A stretch of 49,115 nucleotides of DNA from RGIG5612 sp045546255 (GCA_045546255.1 JAZQCK010000002.1:1-49115), one strand, 5' to 3'; counted from the stretch's first letter, positions 22,225-31,237 are shown. Numbers and translations are program-made. The notes: generated from the letters alone by a model not told the origin.

Positions 22225-24870
22225 TTACTTCGCAAGCGGAAGCCATGATTTGAATTCTTCCGGTCTTGTCCATACACCCTTCGGGCCTTCTTCAGCTCGC
22301 GTTACCTTAACCTGATAAGCTCTTAAGGTGTGGGTTCCTACAATGTCGTTATATGGTGCGGTGGATTTGGAAAGAACGTTGACGTTCATCTCCTGCCATC
22401 CGTGTGTCTCGGTGTGGATCGTCTCCGGATTCCAGAATCTCTCCATGCAGACGGTGCCCGGCTTGATGCCTTTTGTGACGAGCGCCTTTGCACGGATCTT
22501 TCCTCTCTTGGACTCGATCCATACCCAGTTGTCAGTTTCAATGCCTTCTTTTGCTGCATCTTCCGGACTGATCCAAAGTTCCGGTGCCGGATACATCTCA
22601 CGAAGTCTCGGAACGTTTCTTAAGGTTCCGTGGTGGAAGAACGGCACACGTCCATTTGTCATAACGAGCGGATACTCGTCTTTAAACTCATCCCTTCTTG
22701 GGCTCTCAACCGGCTCCAAGTAATACGGAAGCGGATCATAGTCCTTGGAAGCCGGCTCCATCGGATACGGCATGAACGGCTGTCCGCTGCGTCCAAGCTC
22801 TACCATGCGCTCACAGTACATCTCAAGTTTCTTTGACGGTGTGTCAAATCCTTTGAGTGTTCCCGTTTCCGGATCCTCCTGCAGATATACATAATAGGTT
22901 TTCCATTCATTCTGTGGCAGATATTCGAACGGAGCCTTTTCCTTCATCTCTTTCCATGTCATTCCGACCGCCGGCGTCAGCTGATCGAAGAACTCTTCCA
23001 TGGAATCCCAGTACGCCATGTCCTCGCCCATGAATTCCGGATCAAAGGCCTTTTGGCACATCTCATGTCCGCGCTCTGCACAGGCTTTTGCAAGATTGGA
23101 CCAGATCACGGTCTCATCCTTGGTTTCCCAGAGGTGAACAACCTGCTGTCTTGCAACAAGCATGTTGCAGGTCTCGACAATCATGTCAGTCTCAAGCCAC
23201 TCTTCTGTCGGAAGCAGGACATCTGCATAAGTTGAGAAAGAAGTTGGATACATATACATATGAACGATAAACTCTAACTTATCGATCGCCTCTTTCCATC
23301 TTCCGGCTTCTGCTAAAACGCCGAGCTTATTTCCGGAACGGTCGATCCAGACTTTCGGCTGATACGGCTTTCCTGTAAGGATCGCTTCAAGCACGCTTCC
23401 CGGATGGCCCGCATACCAGATGGAAAGGCCTTTGAATTCCTGTCCGCCGAGACGTTTCTTATACTGCTCTTCGGAGATGCATTTTTCTGCAACCGGTACC
23501 GGATAGTTCGGAACCTTCAGTACGCCGCTGGTGCGGAAGCGCTGCATCGGAACGCCCGGTTTTTCCATGTTGCCCATGAGCATATCCATCATGTCTGCTG
23601 CCATCGCTGCCTGTACGGAGTTCGGTGTCTGGTCCGTAGCAACGCCGAGGCAGAGGCCGCTCGGGGAATTGTCTGTATATAAATGAATTGCTTCTTCGAT
23701 CTTTGCAGGATCAAGCTCGCAGATTTCTCCTGCTTTTTCCAGCGTAAACTCATCTGCTCTTTCAAGAAGCATCTGCGCGCCGGTCTTATATGTTTTGCCG
23801 TTGATCTCAAAGGTTCCGAAAAGGGAAACTTCCAGTTCATCATCCCATGGATAATGAAGTGCTTTTGCGGAGTCTGTTTTCTCATCCCAAACGGTGAAGA
23901 TATCAACGCCGTTCTTATCAGATTTGGAATCTGCAAGGCCGAGCTCTTCGGCTCTTACCATGACCTTGGATTCCACATCAACCAGGTACGGCAGGTTTGT
24001 CCACTTCATGACAAAGTCTTTATCGTACAATTTATTGGTCAGGATGTAGCGGATCCATGCGAGCATTAGCGCAACGTCTGTTCCCGGACGGATCGGAAGC
24101 CAAACATTTGCCTTTGCTGCATCCGGCGTAAAGCGCGGATCGATGACAACGGTCTTAACGCCTTTTGCTCTAAGCTCATTTACCATACGGCCGCCGCTTG
24201 ACGGGCAGGAGAAGGAAGGATCCGTTCCCCAAAGGACCAGCGTCTTGATCGGGTTATGTTCCTCATCATAGAACTCAAGGCAGTTGCTGTCTGCGATCGA
24301 GTTATCGGAACCGCCGTACATCATGGCTGCTGCCAGCACACGCGGCAGATAGCACTGCGCACATCCTGGCTCAAACCAGTTCGGAGTTCCAAAGATATTG
24401 CAAAAGCGTGCGATCGACCAGATCTCCGGGTTTCCGCCGCCGCCGGTCGTTGCGAAAACATATTCAGCGCCGTAGTCTTTTCTGACCTGCATCAGCTTAT
24501 CAGCAATCATGCCTAGCGCTTCATCCCAGCTCGCTCTGCGGAAACGTCCGCCGCCACGGGCGCCGACTCTGATCAGCGGATATTTATTTCGATTCGGATG
24601 ATAGAGTGCAGAGATTCCGGAAAGTCCTTTAGCGCACATCTTTCCTTTGCTCATCGGATCAACCGGGTTTCCTTCGAGGCTCACGACTCTGCCGTTCTTT
24701 ACATGCGCAAGTACACCGCAGTTTGCAATGCAGGCGCGGCAGGCAGTCGGAACGATCTTTTCTTCATCGGAAACTTTGACGACCTTGGGTTCTCCTTTTA
24801 CGAAAAACGTTTTTCCGCCGGAGGTTTGTTCTAAGCCTTTGATGTTTAATAAGAATTCTCCTGTTTTCAC
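22225..24870 (-). CDS. molybdopterin oxidoreductase catalytic subunit, substrate unknown
   Basis: An 881-residue DMSO-reductase-family enzyme. The N-terminal cluster is C44-x2-C47-x3-C51 and C79 (ACRACIANC ... KMCAKG). The Mo-ligand region is GTPNWFEPGCAQCYLPR, so C170 or C173 is the likely ligand. MPT-binding segments include TLVLWGTDPSF and NGRVPFFHHGTLRNVPRL near the C-terminus. No Tat signal is present, so it is cytoplasmic. GTG is the start codon; no in-frame ATG lies near. It leads an operon with a ferredoxin, TorD and AsrAB-like subunits, so NAD(P)H-driven reduction of an organic or sulfur compound is the simplest inference. Formate dehydrogenase, thiosulfate reductase and aromatic dehydroxylase were considered; none is decided by the sequence. 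Confidence 0.8.
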   Translation of the reverse strand: MKTGEFLLNIKGLEQTSGGKTFFVKGEPKVVKVSDEEKIVPTACRACIANCGVLAHVKNGRVVSLEGNPVDPMSKGKMCAKGLSGISALYHPNRNKYPLIRVGARGGGRFRRASWDEALGMIADKLMQVRKDYGAEYVFATTGGGGNPEIWSIARFCNIFGTPNWFEPGCAQCYLPRVLAAAMMYGGSDNSIADSNCLEFYDEEHNPIKTLVLWGTDPSFSCPSSGGRMVNELRAKGVKTVVIDPRFTPDAAKANVWLPIRPGTDVALMLAWIRYILTNKLYDKDFVMKWTNLPYLVDVESKVMVRAEELGLADSKSDKNGVDIFTVWDEKTDSAKALHYPWDDELEVSLFGTFEINGKTYKTGAQMLLERADEFTLEKAGEICELDPAKIEEAIHLYTDNSPSGLCLGVATDQTPNSVQAAMAADMMDMLMGNMEKPGVPMQRFRTSGVLKVPNYPVPVAEKCISEEQYKKRLGGQEFKGLSIWYAGHPGSVLEAILTGKPYQPKVWIDRSGNKLGVLAEAGRWKEAIDKLEFIVHMYMYPTSFSTYADVLLPTEEWLETDMIVETCNMLVARQQVVHLWETKDETVIWSNLAKACAERGHEMCQKAFDPEFMGEDMAYWDSMEEFFDQLTPAVGMTWKEMKEKAPFEYLPQNEWKTYYVYLQEDPETGTLKGFDTPSKKLEMYCERMVELGRSGQPFMPYPMEPASKDYDPLPYYLEPVESPRRDEFKDEYPLVMTNGRVPFFHHGTLRNVPRLREMYPAPELWISPEDAAKEGIETDNWVWIESKRGKIRAKALVTKGIKPGTVCMERFWNPETIHTETHGWQEMNVNVLSKSTAPYNDIVGTHTLRAYQVKVTRAEEGPKGVWTRPEEFKSWLPLAK

Positions 24871-24992
24871 GTTTTACCCCACTGTTTTCTGATGTGTTAA
24901 GAATCTGTTTCTCTTCTTTAAAATAGTTTTTAAATTGCGCCGGATCCGACGCGGGCAGATAGTTCTTTCATATTCTATCCTATTTCATTCTA

Positions 24993-25021
24993 ATAATATA
25001 TTCCAAAACGCTTGCAATCAA
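24993..25021 (-). promoter_or_regulatory. promoter of the molybdoenzyme operon
   Basis: On the minus strand TTGATT (25016-25021), 17 bases, TATTAT (24993-24998). The LysR-type palindrome lies just upstream of the -35. Confidence 0.6.
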
Positions 25022-25038
25022 TATCAATTTATGATATA

Positions 25039-25061
25039 AATAATTCCGAAAGGGAATTATT
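25039..25061. promoter_or_regulatory. LysR-type operator
   Basis: AATAATTCC, five bases, GGAATTATT: a perfect 9-bp inverted repeat with the T-N11-A pattern of LysR binding sites. It lies between the divergent lysR gene and the molybdoenzyme operon, centred roughly 50-60 bases upstream of the predicted operon start. Confidence 0.7.
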
Positions 25062-25135
25062 TGGTGTTTTTCACCATTTAAAGCCCTGAATGTTGGGTAT
25101 TTCATTCCAAATCGAGATAAGAAGGAGAAGAAACC

Positions 25136-26014
25136 ATGACTGAAGATCAACTGATGTATTTTACTTCTATTGTTGAATGCGGAAGCTATTCAGAAGCTGC
25201 TTTAGAACTGGATATTTCCCAGTCCACGATCAGCAAACAAGTTGCACAGCTTGAAAACGAGCTGAATGTCAAACTTTTTGACCGTTCTACAAGAAAAGCT
25301 TCCTTAACACCGGAAGGAGAAGCTCTGTATCCGGAGACAGCCGCACTGCTCTCCCAGATCCGTGCGATCAAATCCCACGCTTCTGCTTTAGCTCTTGGCG
25401 GACGCCGCAAGATCGATATCATCGCGCTTCCGTTCGTTGGAAACTTAAACTTCTATGTGCCGATCTTCACGTTTGAAGACAGCCACTTGAACTGCGAAGT
25501 CAAACTCTATGAAGTGGAAGATAATGAACTTTATAAGAGAATTGCAGCAAAGGATTATGACATCGCAATCTGCTATTTCGATCCGGAGCACATGGGCAAT
25601 GGTGTGCGCTTTACACCGATCATCGAAAACGAAATGGTCGCAGCGATCCATAAAAGCAATCCGCTCTCTCAAGAAAAGGTCATCAAACCGGAAATGCTGG
25701 ATAAAGTAAATGTAATGGGAACTCAGGAATTCACAACGCTGAACAAAGTCTATGATCTTTACTTCAAGAAATTCGGCGTGAAACCACATGTAATCTTCCG
25801 TTCCAGACCACAGACACTGCTCGGTGCAGCTGCTGCAAAGAAGAGTATTGCGCTCTTAGACCGTCTGCATGCGAACATGTTCCGCACACCGGCTGACATC
25901 GCACTTATCCCATTCTCACCGAATCTGAAATGTGCTGTCGGTATCGCAGTCGATGAGGAGAAAGCAGATGATCCGATCATTCAGGAGCTGATTGACGCAT
26001 TATCACAAGCGTGA
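25136..26014 (+). CDS. LysR-family regulator
   Basis: A 292-residue regulator. Residues 1-60 are the winged helix (LMYFTSIVECGSYSEAALEL then ISQSTISKQVAQLENEL, with LFDRSTRKASLTPEG). Residues 90-290 are a periplasmic-binding-like sensor domain. AAGGAG precedes the ATG. The gene is divergent from the molybdoenzyme operon, with a palindrome between, so it almost certainly controls that operon in response to an unknown effector. Its stop codon TGA is part of a REP-like element. Confidence 0.9.
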   Translation: MTEDQLMYFTSIVECGSYSEAALELDISQSTISKQVAQLENELNVKLFDRSTRKASLTPEGEALYPETAALLSQIRAIKSHASALALGGRRKIDIIALPFVGNLNFYVPIFTFEDSHLNCEVKLYEVEDNELYKRIAAKDYDIAICYFDPEHMGNGVRFTPIIENEMVAAIHKSNPLSQEKVIKPEMLDKVNVMGTQEFTTLNKVYDLYFKKFGVKPHVIFRSRPQTLLGAAAAKKSIALLDRLHANMFRTPADIALIPFSPNLKCAVGIAVDEEKADDPIIQELIDALSQA

Positions 26015-26038
26015 CAGAGGGACGGTTCTTTTGTCACC
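26011..26038. repeat. REP-like element overlapping the lysR stop codon
   Basis: The element starts GTGACAGAGGGACGG and ends TTCTTTTGTCACC. The TGA at 26012-26014, inside GTGACA, ends the regulator gene. Confidence 0.75.
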
Positions 26039-26058
26039 AAAGTTCAATCAAAACATAA

Positions 26059-26092
26059 AACTGCCGTGCAATTCGCACGGCAGTTGTTTTTT
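26059..26092. terminator. rho-independent terminator between lysR and the L,D-transpeptidase
   Basis: AACTGCCGTGC pairs perfectly with GCACGGCAGTT around AATTC, followed by GTTTTTT. Convergent genes on both sides suggest it mainly serves lysR. Confidence 0.8.
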
Positions 26093-26098
26093 GCTGTT

Positions 26099-26169
26099 TT
26101 GGTGACAAAAGAACCGTCCCCTGTCTCCTCCTGCTGTTTTGGTGACAAAAGAACCGTCCCTCTGTCACC
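26099..26169. repeat. two tandem REP-like copies next to the L,D-transpeptidase stop
   Basis: Copies at about 26099-26129 and 26139-26169 are in the same orientation as each other and inverted relative to 26011-26038. Both share GGTGACAAAAGAACCGTCCC; the first ends CTGTCTCC, the second TCTGTCACC. The second abuts the stop codon of the transpeptidase gene. Confidence 0.75.
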
Positions 26170-27284
26170 TAATTATTCCATGGATTTGCCGGGTCCCAGT
26201 CTGTCGGATCCCAACCACGTTTTGCGGTGTCGTTTTCGTCATAGCCATAAAGCGCTCCCGGCGATGCCGGTTTTCCAAGTGGTCCCGGATTATCATAATC
26301 ATCATAGATGATGGTGGTAAAGCCGTATGGGCAGTTGTTATAGAGCCAGTTTACATCCCGTACGCACATACGGATGCAGCCAAGGCTTGCAGGGCTTCCA
26401 AGTTTATTATATTCCGGCCACTCCAGATCGGCGATATTCATCGAATAGTAAGGCACGGAATGGAAGAGGATGCCGCCGACCACGCGGATAAAATAGCGCC
26501 CATATGTGCCATCGACCATTAAGCCCCAGTCCATACGGTCCTGCGTCTGATAAGTGCCGAGCGGCGTTTCGTGGCCTTCGCGTCCAACACTGCAAGGGAA
26601 TGCGATCACTGGATCGTCGTATTCACCGGAAGCCGATTTCTGGTAGACCGTAACCGTACAGCATGCCCGGTTGACCTTTACGAGATATGGCTGTCCATCA
26701 TCCCAGTTTCCATTATTCATTTCCGGTTCCGGCTCCGGTTCTTTCTCCGGTTCTTTGACTGTTACCGAGACCGTCTTCTTTACAGAATTGCCGCCTTCGT
26801 CAGTGGCAAAGATATCGATCACATAGGTGCCGGGCTTGGTAAAGTCTGCATCCTTCTGATCAAAGCGGAAGGTAATCTTCGTGTTATCGCTGGAGGATTT
26901 GATCAGATCTTCCATATTGACCGTATCTTCCGGATTAATCTCCAGCTTATCCGCAGTCAGAAGAAAGACCGGAAGCGTGGTATCTTTCACTTTGACTTTC
27001 GCACTCTGTTTTAATTTTCGGTAGGAAAAGACCACGGTAAAATCGCCGATACGGCTGGTATCGACTTCGCCTTCCATTTGGATCTCCTCCGCCTTCACGT
27101 TTTTTGTTGACGTGATCAAAGAGGCCGGATCAAAGGACGATCCTACTTCCACAACAGCGTCTGTCACGGTCATGGATGGTCTTGTAACTCGAAGAACAAC
27201 CAAAAGGCCTGTTGTCACTACAACAATCGCCGCCGCTATGATCAGGCAGAGCACAATTGGAGAAATCTTTTTCTTTCGATTCAT
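26169..27284 (-). CDS. L,D-transpeptidase (YkuD) with Ig-like stalk
   Basis: A 371-residue extracytoplasmic enzyme anchored by one N-terminal helix (residues 8-30). Residues 35-190 contain two bacterial Ig/cadherin-like beta modules (DGTKV-like segments such as FTKPGTYVIDIFATDEGGNSV), then a Pro/Glu linker and the YkuD domain. The catalytic His is in GGILFHSVPYY and the Cys in SPASLGCIRM, the classic motif. It would form 3-3 cross-links or attach proteins to peptidoglycan. A tandem pair of REP-like elements follows the stop codon. Confidence 0.9.
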   Translation of the reverse strand: MNRKKKISPIVLCLIIAAAIVVVTTGLLVVLRVTRPSMTVTDAVVEVGSSFDPASLITSTKNVKAEEIQMEGEVDTSRIGDFTVVFSYRKLKQSAKVKVKDTTLPVFLLTADKLEINPEDTVNMEDLIKSSSDNTKITFRFDQKDADFTKPGTYVIDIFATDEGGNSVKKTVSVTVKEPEKEPEPEPEMNNGNWDDGQPYLVKVNRACCTVTVYQKSASGEYDDPVIAFPCSVGREGHETPLGTYQTQDRMDWGLMVDGTYGRYFIRVVGGILFHSVPYYSMNIADLEWPEYNKLGSPASLGCIRMCVRDVNWLYNNCPYGFTTIIYDDYDNPGPLGKPASPGALYGYDENDTAKRGWDPTDWDPANPWNN

Positions 27285-27415
27285 TTCATCACCTTTTCGT
27301 TCTATGTTTCTTAGGTTTTTTCAATTCTAGCATATGTGTCGTCATGAGGGAAGCGAAAGCTCCGTAAGTCTGTTCTACCGCAATAGAAGCAAAAGCTATG
27401 TGAGCATATGCCTTC

Positions 27416-27447
27416 AAAAAAGGTGCTGCACGCTTCGATGCAGCACC
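27416..27447 (-). terminator. terminator of the symporter gene
   Basis: GGTGCTGCA (27422-27430) pairs with TGCAGCACC (27439-27447); on the minus strand TTTTTT follows. It begins 26 bases after the symporter stop. Confidence 0.85.
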
Positions 27448-27472
27448 CTTGATCCTTTTATCTTTATCATTT

Positions 27473-28957
27473 TTATGACACTTTCACCTTAACCGGATCT
27501 CCCTTTCTTGGGAAGATGAAGCTGAAGATGATCATTGTCACAAAGGCAACAACGACTGCCGCATAAGTCTCGGTCACTGCGAAGCTGCCGATGACGAGGG
27601 GATAGCTTCCTGTGATGATCTTGATCGCAACCCAGGAGATTGCCACGAGTGCCGTTAAGATCATGCTCCAGATCGCACCTCGCTCGCTTGCCCTCTTCCA
27701 ATAGATTCCAAGCAGGACGACGATAAACAGTGCGCCTCTAAGCGAGTACGCCGCATAAACCAGTTCGAGGATCGTAGAGGAGTTCCAAAGGAAGATTGCG
27801 CCGACACAGCAGATCACACCAGAAAGTGCTGTGGTCAAACGTCCCATCTTAAGAACTTTCTCGTCGCTCGCGTCCGGACGGATCACGCGCTGATAAACAT
27901 CACGCGTCACCATGGTTCCTGCAGCAAGAATGATCGGGCTGACCGTGGAAAGAACGGCTGCCAGGATTGCTGCCATAACCAGACCGCCTGCGATGGCCGG
28001 CATGCCATGGAGCATCAGCTGTGGCAGAGCACTTTTCGCTGCAACTGCTTTTTCAACGCCAGCTAAAAGGTCTCCGTTTTCATACATGACACGGGCAGCC
28101 ATGCCGAGTGCCGCCGTAAAGAAACCAAACGGTGCTGCAACAAAGGCTGTGATGATGCAGGCCTTGCGCGCCTGTTTTGAGTTCTTTGCCGCAAGGACCG
28201 GCTGAAGGCCAGCCTGTGCCGTGCAGGCTCCAAGGAGGGAAGCGATGATCCAGCTTGACACCTTATCTCCACCGATGGAGAACATATTCCAGAAACTCTT
28301 CTCTCCTTCCATCGCACCGAGAGCAGTGATTCCTGAGGTGAATCCTTTCACGCCGCCTGCTCCATGAACTGCAATGACCAGGGCAACGATAACGCCGAGG
28401 TACATTACGATTAGATGGAGCACGTTCGTCGAGGCGACGGCATTCATGCCGCCGGCCAGCGTATATACAATAAATATCACCGCAAATGCAATACAGGAAA
28501 TCCAGAACGGGATCCCTAAGAGGTTCTCTCCGAGTTTTCCGGCTGCGATCATCTGGGAAAGACCGACTGCCAGCATGACGATGGTCAGGATGACGCAGGA
28601 TACAGTACGCGCATGAACGCCAAAGAATTTTTCGATAATTCCCGGAACTGTTCCCGTTTCCAGCGAGCGGAACAGCTTTGCAAAAAGGAGACCCAAAAAC
28701 AGGACACCGATTCCATTGGCGATGGTGTACCACCAGCCGGAAAGGCCGTATAAAAATCCATATTCAGAAACACCGGTCGTGGCGGTTCCGCCCAGCCACT
28801 CGCCGGTCGAGGCGCAGACGATCGCAAAGGTGCTGAGCGCGACGCCGGTAAATGCAGCGGCGCTCTTTGTCTTGCGTCCGGATATGAGGCCTATAACAAC
28901 AGTGATAATAAAATAGACGACAATGATAATTGTGATCAGAATTTGATTCCTATCCAT
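27473..28957 (-). CDS. sodium:solute symporter (SSS family)
   Basis: A 494-residue membrane transporter with about 13 hydrophobic helices and the SSS core pattern (GEWLGGTATTGVSEYGF in TM2 and a glycine-rich AGGMNAVASTNVLH). Substrates of this family are sugars, amino acids, carboxylates or vitamins with Na+. It follows the butyrate kinase gene by 174 bases in the same orientation, so it may be the uptake system for the aromatic or hydroxyaromatic acid degraded by this cluster, or for a short-chain acid. That assignment rests on position only. Confidence 0.85.
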   Translation of the reverse strand: MDRNQILITIIIVVYFIITVVIGLISGRKTKSAAAFTGVALSTFAIVCASTGEWLGGTATTGVSEYGFLYGLSGWWYTIANGIGVLFLGLLFAKLFRSLETGTVPGIIEKFFGVHARTVSCVILTIVMLAVGLSQMIAAGKLGENLLGIPFWISCIAFAVIFIVYTLAGGMNAVASTNVLHLIVMYLGVIVALVIAVHGAGGVKGFTSGITALGAMEGEKSFWNMFSIGGDKVSSWIIASLLGACTAQAGLQPVLAAKNSKQARKACIITAFVAAPFGFFTAALGMAARVMYENGDLLAGVEKAVAAKSALPQLMLHGMPAIAGGLVMAAILAAVLSTVSPIILAAGTMVTRDVYQRVIRPDASDEKVLKMGRLTTALSGVICCVGAIFLWNSSTILELVYAAYSLRGALFIVVLLGIYWKRASERGAIWSMILTALVAISWVAIKIITGSYPLVIGSFAVTETYAAVVVAFVTMIIFSFIFPRKGDPVKVKVS

Positions 28958-29131
28958 AAGGTTTTCACCTCTCTTTTCCTACACCAGTGATCTTAAAATT
29001 TCTTCTGTCTCAAATAAGTTGTCTGTTATGCTGTTTTTAGTGTCTTATAATATGTCCGTTCTTATGTGCCTTTTTATCCCTAGATTATTACTCCCTTGTA
29101 ATTGTTTCTTTATATTCTATGGTTTCAGTCA

Positions 29132-30244
29132 TTATGACTGAAGCAATTCGTCAAAACCCTTAAACACCGGCTCGCCGGTATAGAATCTTGGCTCTTCCAA
29201 TCCTTCAAGCACATGGAGTGCGCCTGCGGCAAGTCCTTCCATTTCAAACTCGCCCGGATACAGTTTGATCGGTGCGATAAAGGAAACCTTCCTCTCCAGA
29301 ATTTCTACGAGTGGCTTCGAATATGCCAATCCGCCGGTCAGAAGAATCGCATCGACTTTGCCGTCCATGGCTGCTGCCATGGCTCCGACGTCTTTTGCAA
29401 TCTGATAAATCGTTGCATTGAAAATAATCTCTGCATATTTATCGCCACTCTTAATCCGTTCTTCCACTTCGATACCATCAGAAGTTCCAAGGTGGTCCAC
29501 CCATCCGCCGGTCTTCATGATCTTATCTAAAAGTTCTTTTTTGCTGAACTTTCCGGAAAAGCAGATCTCTACGAGGTCAGCTGCAGGAATCGCACCTGTC
29601 CTTGTAGGCGCCATGCGGCCTTCCCCTCTCGTGGAGTCCACGTTATCGATGATCTTGCCTTTTTGATGTGCACCGATCGAGATTCCGCCGCCCATGTGAA
29701 CGACGATCACATTGACATCGCTATATGCCTTGCCGACGTCCATCGCATAATGCCTTGCGACTTCTTTCTGATTCAGCGGATGTCCTCTGCTGGTACGGAA
29801 CTCATCCTTAAGGCCGGTGAGCCTTGCATCTAAGATGAATTCATCTACAGAACTTGGATTGACGCAAAACGCTCTTCCGCCAAACTCTTCTGCAAAGTCC
29901 TTCGCGATCATCGGACCTAAATTTCCGGCATGTCTGCTGCCGATTCCGATGCTGGCGTGTTGGTACATCAGCTCATTGACCTCATAGACTCCGCCCGGCA
30001 TCGGAAGAAGCCCTGTGCATCTTCCTGCGAAGGCATCGGTTTTCCGGATATCAACATTCTCTTCCTCAAGAGCTTTGAGGATCACTTCTTTTCTGAAGTC
30101 GAGCTGATCGGCAATCTCCGGAAAATGGGACAGCTCTTCCGCGCTATGGTCAAGATTGCGGGAAAACACTTTTTCCATATCCTGATAAAGTGCGATCTTT
30201 GTGGAGGTCGAACCTGGGTTAATAACAACAATCTGTCTTGCCAT
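29132..30244 (-). CDS. buk: butyrate kinase
   Basis: A 370-residue acetokinase-family enzyme forming ATP and butyrate from butyryl phosphate. Family marks are VINPGSTSTKIALY at residues 7-20, HMGGGISIGAHQKGKIIDNVDST (phosphate-binding and catalytic region) and AILLTGGLAYSKPL near residue 300. The length is normal for butyrate kinase (about 355-370), shorter than acetate kinase. It starts two bases after the ptb stop with a GGGAGG site inside ptb. It closes the pathway from acetyl units to butyrate by substrate-level phosphorylation. Confidence 0.93.
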   Translation of the reverse strand: MARQIVVINPGSTSTKIALYQDMEKVFSRNLDHSAEELSHFPEIADQLDFRKEVILKALEEENVDIRKTDAFAGRCTGLLPMPGGVYEVNELMYQHASIGIGSRHAGNLGPMIAKDFAEEFGGRAFCVNPSSVDEFILDARLTGLKDEFRTSRGHPLNQKEVARHYAMDVGKAYSDVNVIVVHMGGGISIGAHQKGKIIDNVDSTRGEGRMAPTRTGAIPAADLVEICFSGKFSKKELLDKIMKTGGWVDHLGTSDGIEVEERIKSGDKYAEIIFNATIYQIAKDVGAMAAAMDGKVDAILLTGGLAYSKPLVEILERKVSFIAPIKLYPGEFEMEGLAAGALHVLEGLEEPRFYTGEPVFKGFDELLQS

Positions 30245-30245
30245 A

Positions 30246-31157
30246 TTAAACCTCCCTGCTGTCTGCGATCACTTTCGCGATCGCGATCGTGTACATCTTG
30301 GACTCCGGTGCGGTTGCTCTCGAAGTCAGGGCTACCGGAATCTTTGCTCCCATGATCACGCCCGCTTTTTTTGCTTTCGCAAAATATTCCATGGACTTGA
30401 TCAAAAGGTTTCCGGCTTCGATATCCGGAACGAGCAGGATATCAGCGCTGCCTGCGACCGGATCAGAGACGCCTTTATGTGCTGCAGCCTCAGCTGAGAC
30501 CGCATTATCCAATGCAAACGGTCCGCCGATGATGCAGCCCGCAATCTCGCCTTCTTTATTTCTTTTCGCTAGTTCTGCCGCATCCAGAGTGCACTGCATT
30601 TTTTCATTGACTTTTTCAACAGCGCATAAAGCGGCAACCTTCGGCTCTTCATTTCCGAGAGCATGCATCACTTCCACAGCGTTCTTTGCAATCGCTGCTT
30701 TTGCTTCCAGATCCGGCGCAATATTAAGGGCAGAGTCGGTTACTGCAAACAAGCGGTCAAAGCCGTCTACTTCCAGAACGCCAACATGACTTAAAACGCC
30801 TTCTTTACGGAGGCCGTATTCTTTATTCAGAACGGCTTTCATGATGATCGAAGTGTCGACCATGCCTTTCATGATCAGCTGAACTTTTCCTTCTCCTGCA
30901 AGGCGCGCTGCTGTCTGGCACGCCTCTGTTTTATCTGCGATATCAACGATTTCCCATCCGCTGACATCGACAGCCACTTTTTCCGCCTCTTCTAAGATCT
31001 TCTCTTTCTCGCCGATCAGAAGAGGGGTAACGATCTTTTTCTCGCAGGCCAGTTTCACTGCCTCAAGCACCGGTGCATCTGCTGCACAGGCAACTGCCAT
31101 CGTAAGCGGTCCTTTTGCTGCTGCCGCCTGCGTTAATTCATCCATTGATCTAATCAT
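30246..31157 (-). CDS. ptb: phosphate butyryltransferase
   Basis: A 303-residue phosphotransacylase converting butyryl-CoA and phosphate to butyryl phosphate. The motifs include PLTMAVACAADAPVLEAV, ITPLLIG-type strand (VTPLLIGEKEKI) and NAGLLIKS-type C-terminal VPDIEAGNLLIKSMEYFAKA. Length is close to clostridial Ptb (about 300). I chose the ATG at 31157 with GGGAGAG upstream; an in-frame start at 31226 would run through the hairpin region. It is adjacent to buk, as usual. A large hairpin separates it from the lyase gene. Confidence 0.92.
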   Translation of the reverse strand: MIRSMDELTQAAAAKGPLTMAVACAADAPVLEAVKLACEKKIVTPLLIGEKEKILEEAEKVAVDVSGWEIVDIADKTEACQTAARLAGEGKVQLIMKGMVDTSIIMKAVLNKEYGLRKEGVLSHVGVLEVDGFDRLFAVTDSALNIAPDLEAKAAIAKNAVEVMHALGNEEPKVAALCAVEKVNEKMQCTLDAAELAKRNKEGEIAGCIIGGPFALDNAVSAEAAAHKGVSDPVAGSADILLVPDIEAGNLLIKSMEYFAKAKKAGVIMGAKIPVALTSRATAPESKMYTIAIAKVIADSREV

Positions 31158-31171
31158 ACTTTCTCTCCCGC

Positions 31172-31234
31172 GATGCGAGTTCCGGGCGCGACCGATGGAG
31201 GAGCCATAATCGCGCCCATGCCTCAACTCACATC
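31172..31234. promoter_or_regulatory. long intergenic hairpin between the lyase and ptb genes
   Basis: GATGCGAGTT (31172-31181) pairs with AACTCACATC (31225-31234), with one G-U/mismatch. Inside, GGGCGCGA (31184-31191) pairs perfectly with TCGCGCCC (31210-31217). No T-run follows, so it is more likely an mRNA stabiliser or processing site than a terminator. Confidence 0.55.
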
Positions 31235-31237
31235 ATC

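Noticed and set aside
22225..24870. Formate dehydrogenase for the orphan molybdoenzyme
   Set aside because: No selenocysteine or Cys motif region typical of formate dehydrogenase; the Mo-ligand segment GTPNWFEPGCAQC and the AsrAB partners do not fit.
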